Source: Lachnoclostridium sp. UBA1308
GTDB taxonomy: Bacteria > Bacillota > Clostridia > Lachnospirales > Lachnospiraceae
Direction: 5' to 3'
Assembly: GCA_002307215.1 (NCBI GenBank)
Contig: DBTU01000003.1
Span: forward strand, 1 to 64,000
Length of the DNA: 64,000 bases
The notes under the pieces were generated by a model. The model did not search any database. It saw only the letters and a list, made by a program, of their open reading frames with translations, and had not been told where the DNA came from. Of this stretch, positions 63,087-64,000 are shown piece after piece. A program made the translations under genes and the position numbers. The stretch's first letter is position 1, and each line of letters starts with the position of its first letter.

Positions 63087-64000
63087 ATGAATATAATAGA
63101 AGAACGCGGTAGATTCAAGGAAACGCGTAGAATCTATGAAGCTGCTTTACTAAGTTTTTGTGGAGTAGATGGGTATGATGTTTATAATTGTTCACTTCCG
63201 TTCTTTTGGAAGGGGAAAAGATATATGTATGGACGGATAGAGCGAAGAGCAGAATGGATGCGCTCCCTGGTGCGCTTGTTTGAAGAAACAAAAAAAGATG
63301 AATGGACCCTTGTTCCGGAGTCCATGATGTATCAGTTGGAAGATCCGTATATAAGCATTATTGACCGCCAACTGGTATTGGGTGGAACTCATGTGCGTAT
63401 GAAAGGCAATAAGCTAGATACATATTATGGATATTTTTACCGCGGGACTGAACTGGAGGATCTTCGCTACTTTACAACAGGTCCGGACTACATGAAAGAT
63501 ATTCGATTGGTAGAGCTTGAGGATGGAACAATTGGAGTGTTTTCCAGGCCTCGGAACGAGGAAATACTTAAAAAACATGGCAGCGAATCTATGATGGGCT
63601 TTTTAATGATCAATTCTCTTGATGAGCTTACAGCAGATCTTATTGAAAACGCTCCCTTTATTGAGGGACTATTTGAAGATGGAGAATGGGGCGGATGCAA
63701 TCAGGCTTATCTGCTTGATAGTAGGAAAATCGGTATCATCGGACATCTGAGTTATAGCTATGCAGATAGCATGGGAGTAAAACAATCTGCTTACATGAAT
63801 ATGTCATTTGTATTCGATCCAGGGACAAGGGCAGTTAATAACTATAAAATTATTGGTACCCGGGACTGCTATCTTGAGGGCCCGGCAAAGATGCCGCATC
63901 TGGTTGATTGTGCCTTTACTTCCGGTATCGTAATGCGTAGTGACGGCAAAGTAGATCTATACAGTGGCCTTGGAGACTGTAATCAGGGACGAATTACAAT
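63087..64000 (+). CDS. DUF1861 (MTP-1/GH130-like) protein, cut by window end
   Basis: Open from ATG 63087 (GAGGAGGGGAG upstream) through the last base; 304 codons visible, no stop. The sequence fits DUF1861, a five-bladed beta-propeller family related to GH130 mannoside phosphorylases: WTLVPESMMYQLEDPYIS, YMKDIRLVELEDGTIGVFSRP, FLMINSLDEL, EWGGCNQAYLL and KIGIIGHLSY. Its place after the GH38 mannosidase supports a role in mannoside breakdown. The 160 bases before it contain no convincing gene. Confidence 0.85.
   Translation, partial: MNIIEERGRFKETRRIYEAALLSFCGVDGYDVYNCSLPFFWKGKRYMYGRIERRAEWMRSLVRLFEETKKDEWTLVPESMMYQLEDPYISIIDRQLVLGGTHVRMKGNKLDTYYGYFYRGTELEDLRYFTTGPDYMKDIRLVELEDGTIGVFSRPRNEEILKKHGSESMMGFLMINSLDELTADLIENAPFIEGLFEDGEWGGCNQAYLLDSRKIGIIGHLSYSYADSMGVKQSAYMNMSFVFDPGTRAVNNYKIIGTRDCYLEGPAKMPHLVDCAFTSGIVMRSDGKVDLYSGLGDCNQGRIT

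Overview
The window looks like chromosomal DNA of a strictly anaerobic, low-GC Firmicute, most likely a Lachnospiraceae (Lachnoclostridium-like) clostridium. The support is the oxygen-defence and anaerobic redox set (superoxide reductase, rubrerythrin, bacteriohemerythrin, ferredoxin-dependent 2-oxoacid oxidoreductase, [FeFe]-hydrogenase), strong AGGAGG ribosome binding sites, TTG starts, and the Firmicute order mcsA-mcsB-clpC-radA. No rRNA, CRISPR array, prophage or insertion sequence was seen; one tRNA (Trp) is present.

Layout. 1-3.7 kb: dfx, 2-oxoacid oxidoreductase alpha/beta, rubrerythrin. 4.1-8.6 kb: dnaE-pfkA. 8.9-10.9 kb: ECF sigma factor with a membrane partner, and a small acidic membrane protein on the minus strand. 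11.2-16.2 kb: GT4 glycosyltransferase, GNAT acetyltransferase, large Ig-like surface protein, hemerythrin. 16.3-17.6 kb (minus): [FeFe]-hydrogenase. 17.9-24.4 kb: VanZ-like protein, small membrane protein, HD hydrolase, M29 aminopeptidase and an ABC exporter, interspersed with four same-orientation copies of a structured intergenic repeat. 24.7-27.6 kb: purM-purN-purD. 27.8-31.8 kb: two secreted cell-surface proteins. 31.9-38.8 kb: stress operon led by a GntR/YtrA-type regulator where CtsR usually sits, then mcsA, mcsB, clpC, an unknown gene, radA and another unknown gene. 39.1-42.6 kb: MoxR-DUF58-membrane protein operon. 42.6-44.6 kb: tRNA-Trp followed by tRNA-like debris, a small gene, a GYF_2 gene broken by an amber codon, and a gene remnant. 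44.6-50.1 kb: ROK sugar kinase (minus), discoidin-like/DUF4185 lipoprotein, ABC exporter. 50.1-64.0 kb: a glycan-utilisation locus with a divergent GntR/LacI-type regulator plus SGNH esterase (minus) and, on the plus strand, a sugar ABC transporter, two GH38-type proteins, a second SGNH esterase and a DUF1861/GH130-like protein cut by the window end.

How genes work together. The last locus reads as import and deconstruction of acetylated alpha-mannosides: transporter, mannosidases, esterases, and a regulator with matching GTATAC-centred palindromes at both divergent promoters. The first genes combine superoxide and peroxide detoxification with low-potential ferredoxin chemistry. The stress operon couples McsB arginine phosphorylation to ClpC proteolysis.

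The most unusual signals are non-coding: (i) the four-copy structured repeat at 17.9-22.8 kb, whose stems keep pairing despite base changes; (ii) a duplicated Shine-Dalgarno with an intervening anti-Shine-Dalgarno before the gene at 30582; (iii) an inverted-repeat operator overlapping the promoter of the GntR-led stress operon; (iv) four helically phased ACTGTAA repeats resembling a Pho box upstream of a probable glycolipid synthase; (v) tRNA-derived direct and inverted remnants after tRNA-Trp.
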